A stretch of 61,789 nt of DNA from positions 1 to 61,789 of the forward strand of contig CAKTOW010000011.1 in the NCBI GenBank assembly GCA_934590325.1, read 5' to 3'. Shown here one piece after another: positions 60,874 through 61,789 of the stretch. Both the position numbers and the translations under genes were made by a program. Each line of letters opens with the position of its first letter. The first letter of the stretch is position 1. Below the pieces are notes generated by a model. That model saw only the letters and a program-made list of their open reading frames with translations. It made no database searches and was not told where the DNA came from. The stretch comes from an uncultured Oscillospiraceae bacterium (GTDB taxonomy: Bacteria > Bacillota > Clostridia > Oscillospirales > Oscillospiraceae).

Positions 60874-61608
60874 TTACAATATAAATCCCCCGTCGCAGGT
60901 GAGCACCTGCCCGGTGATGAACGACGCCTTCTCGTCCGCCAGAAAGCCGACGGCGGCGGCGATGTCCTCCGGCGTGCCCAGGCGGCCCAGCGGCGTTTCC
61001 TGCGCCAGCTGGGGCAGCACCTCCGGCGGCAGCGCGTCCAGCATGTCGGTCTTGATGACACCCGGCGCCACGCAGTTGACCCGGATGCCCGTGGGCGCCA
61101 GCTCCGCCGCCAGCGACCGCGTCAGCGCGATCAGCGCGCCCTTAGTGGCGGAGTACGTCACCTCGCAGCTGGCGCCACGCAGGCCCCAGATGGACGACAC
61201 GTTGATGATGCACCCGGCATGCTCGTGGAGCATGTGGGGCAGCACCGCCTGTATAGTATGGAACGCCCCGTCCACGTTCACGGCGAAATACCGGTGCCAC
61301 AGGGCGTCGGTGATGTCCTGGAACAGCGCCTGCCCCGCCACGCCCGCGTTGTTCACCAGCAGCGACACGGGGCCGAATTCGCCCTCCACCCGCCGCACCA
61401 TCTCGTTCACCTGCACCCGGTGCGCCACGTCCGCCTGCACGGCCATGGCCCGGCCGCCGGCGGCGCTGATCTCCGCCACCAGCGACATGGCGCAGTCCTG
61501 CCGCTCTCGGTAGTTGACGCACACGGCGTAGCCCTCGGCGGCCAGACGGCGCGCCACCGCCCGTCCGATGCCCCGGGAGGACCCGGTCACCAGCGCGATC
61601 TTTTCCAT
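60874..61608 (-). CDS. Short-chain dehydrogenase/reductase (FabG-like)
   Basis: A 244-residue SDR enzyme: ALVTGSSRGIGRAVARRLAA (cofactor site), LVNNAGVAGQ, the Ser (INVSSIWGLRG), and the Tyr/Lys pair in TYSATKGALIALTRSLA. VNYRER at the end of the second strand fits NADPH. The end GQVLTCDGGFIL is typical. It resembles 3-oxoacyl-ACP reductases but stands apart from fatty-acid genes, so its substrate is open. Confidence 0.9.
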   Translation of the reverse strand: MEKIALVTGSSRGIGRAVARRLAAEGYAVCVNYRERQDCAMSLVAEISAAGGRAMAVQADVAHRVQVNEMVRRVEGEFGPVSLLVNNAGVAGQALFQDITDALWHRYFAVNVDGAFHTIQAVLPHMLHEHAGCIINVSSIWGLRGASCEVTYSATKGALIALTRSLAAELAPTGIRVNCVAPGVIKTDMLDALPPEVLPQLAQETPLGRLGTPEDIAAAVGFLADEKASFITGQVLTCDGGFIL

Positions 61609-61678
61609 GGGATCATCCCCTTTTCACAGTTTCTCCCCGTGAGTATAGCAAATTTCCGCGGGAAAGGCAAGAAAAGTG

Positions 61679-61707
61679 TTGACAAACCGGGGCCGATAGG
61701 GTAATAT
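61679..61707 (+). promoter_or_regulatory. tRNA-Val promoter
   Basis: TTGACA (61679-61684), a 17-base spacer and TAATAT (61702-61707). Confidence 0.8.
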
Positions 61708-61720
61708 ATTACCGTTGTCT

Positions 61721-61789
61721 GCGCGGTTAGCTCAGCTGGTAGAGCACATGCTTGACGTGCATGGGGTCACAGGTTCGAGTCCTGTACCG
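61721..61789 (+). tRNA. tRNA-Val (anticodon GAC), 3' end cut by the window edge
   Basis: GCGCGGT opens the acceptor arm; its partner begins (ACCG) at the last bases. The anticodon loop CTTGACG gives GAC, and the T arm GGTTCGAGTCC is complete. About seven bases are missing. Confidence 0.93.

Overview
The window looks like chromosome of a GC-rich, strictly anaerobic, probably endospore-forming gut Firmicute of the Oscillospiraceae type. The signs are a six-subunit Rnf complex, Na+-linked transporters (two NhaC copies, two NSS carriers), the spore and division cluster spoVB(yabM)-mazG(yabN)-rqcP(yabO)-yabP-yabQ-divIC in the Bacillus order, Gram-positive MurT/GatD-type cell-wall genes and low-GC-type promoters (TTGACA-17-TATAAT). 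The genus is inferred, not proven.

Layout. 1-2150: a partial nhaC, a scrambled stretch with a MATE/GNAT fusion remnant, and a TetR regulator. 2300-6490: a ProX-type deacylase, then a GntR regulator, an amino-acid-dehydrogenase-like enzyme and an NSS transporter that look like one inducible amino-acid cassette with repeated GCACAC operator candidates. 6650-12700: an eroded integrative/conjugative element (replication protein, DUF5348, PcfB, cut VirD4, XRE, cut relaxase) between a broken lipoprotein gene and a large serine recombinase that has lost its catalytic domain; 23-bp inverted repeats lie outside it, and the two nhaC copies lie outside those. 12700-18200: intact nhaC, a second NSS carrier and a beta-helix surface protein. 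18200-20400: a KdpDE-like two-component system with tandem 11-bp direct repeats at its promoter, and a tiny 25-codon gene. 20578-25191: mnmG, a cyclase-family hydrolase, murT and a GatD homologue lacking its catalytic residues. 25249-27755: a radical SAM/SPASM enzyme translationally coupled to a membrane protein ending in a Cys-Ala repeat tail, the best candidate for an undescribed system. 27883-32624: the sporulation/division block. 32639-39520: recJ-relA-dtd-MBL-hemZ. 39763-41535: a CoA-acyltransferase-like protein and a DUF975 protein. 41838-46989: rnfCDGEAB. 48064-52986: a type II topoisomerase pair and a lipoprotein. 53101-61789: tRNA-Gly, cstA with a partner gene, a YitT protein, a sigma-like pair, tRNA-Thr and tRNA-Tyr, a lipoprotein, a LexA-like S24 regulator behind a five-unit operator array, an isochorismatase-family hydrolase, an SDR and a partial tRNA-Val.

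How the parts relate. Rnf couples ferredoxin oxidation to ion export, and the NhaC, NSS and CstA carriers would use or balance the ion gradient while importing amino acids or peptides. RelA, RecJ, RqcP, HU and MazG form a stress and genome-maintenance core. The accessory interest lies in four places: the rSAM/Cys-tail pair, the operator array, the dead amidotransferase beside MurT, and the mosaic mobile remnant.
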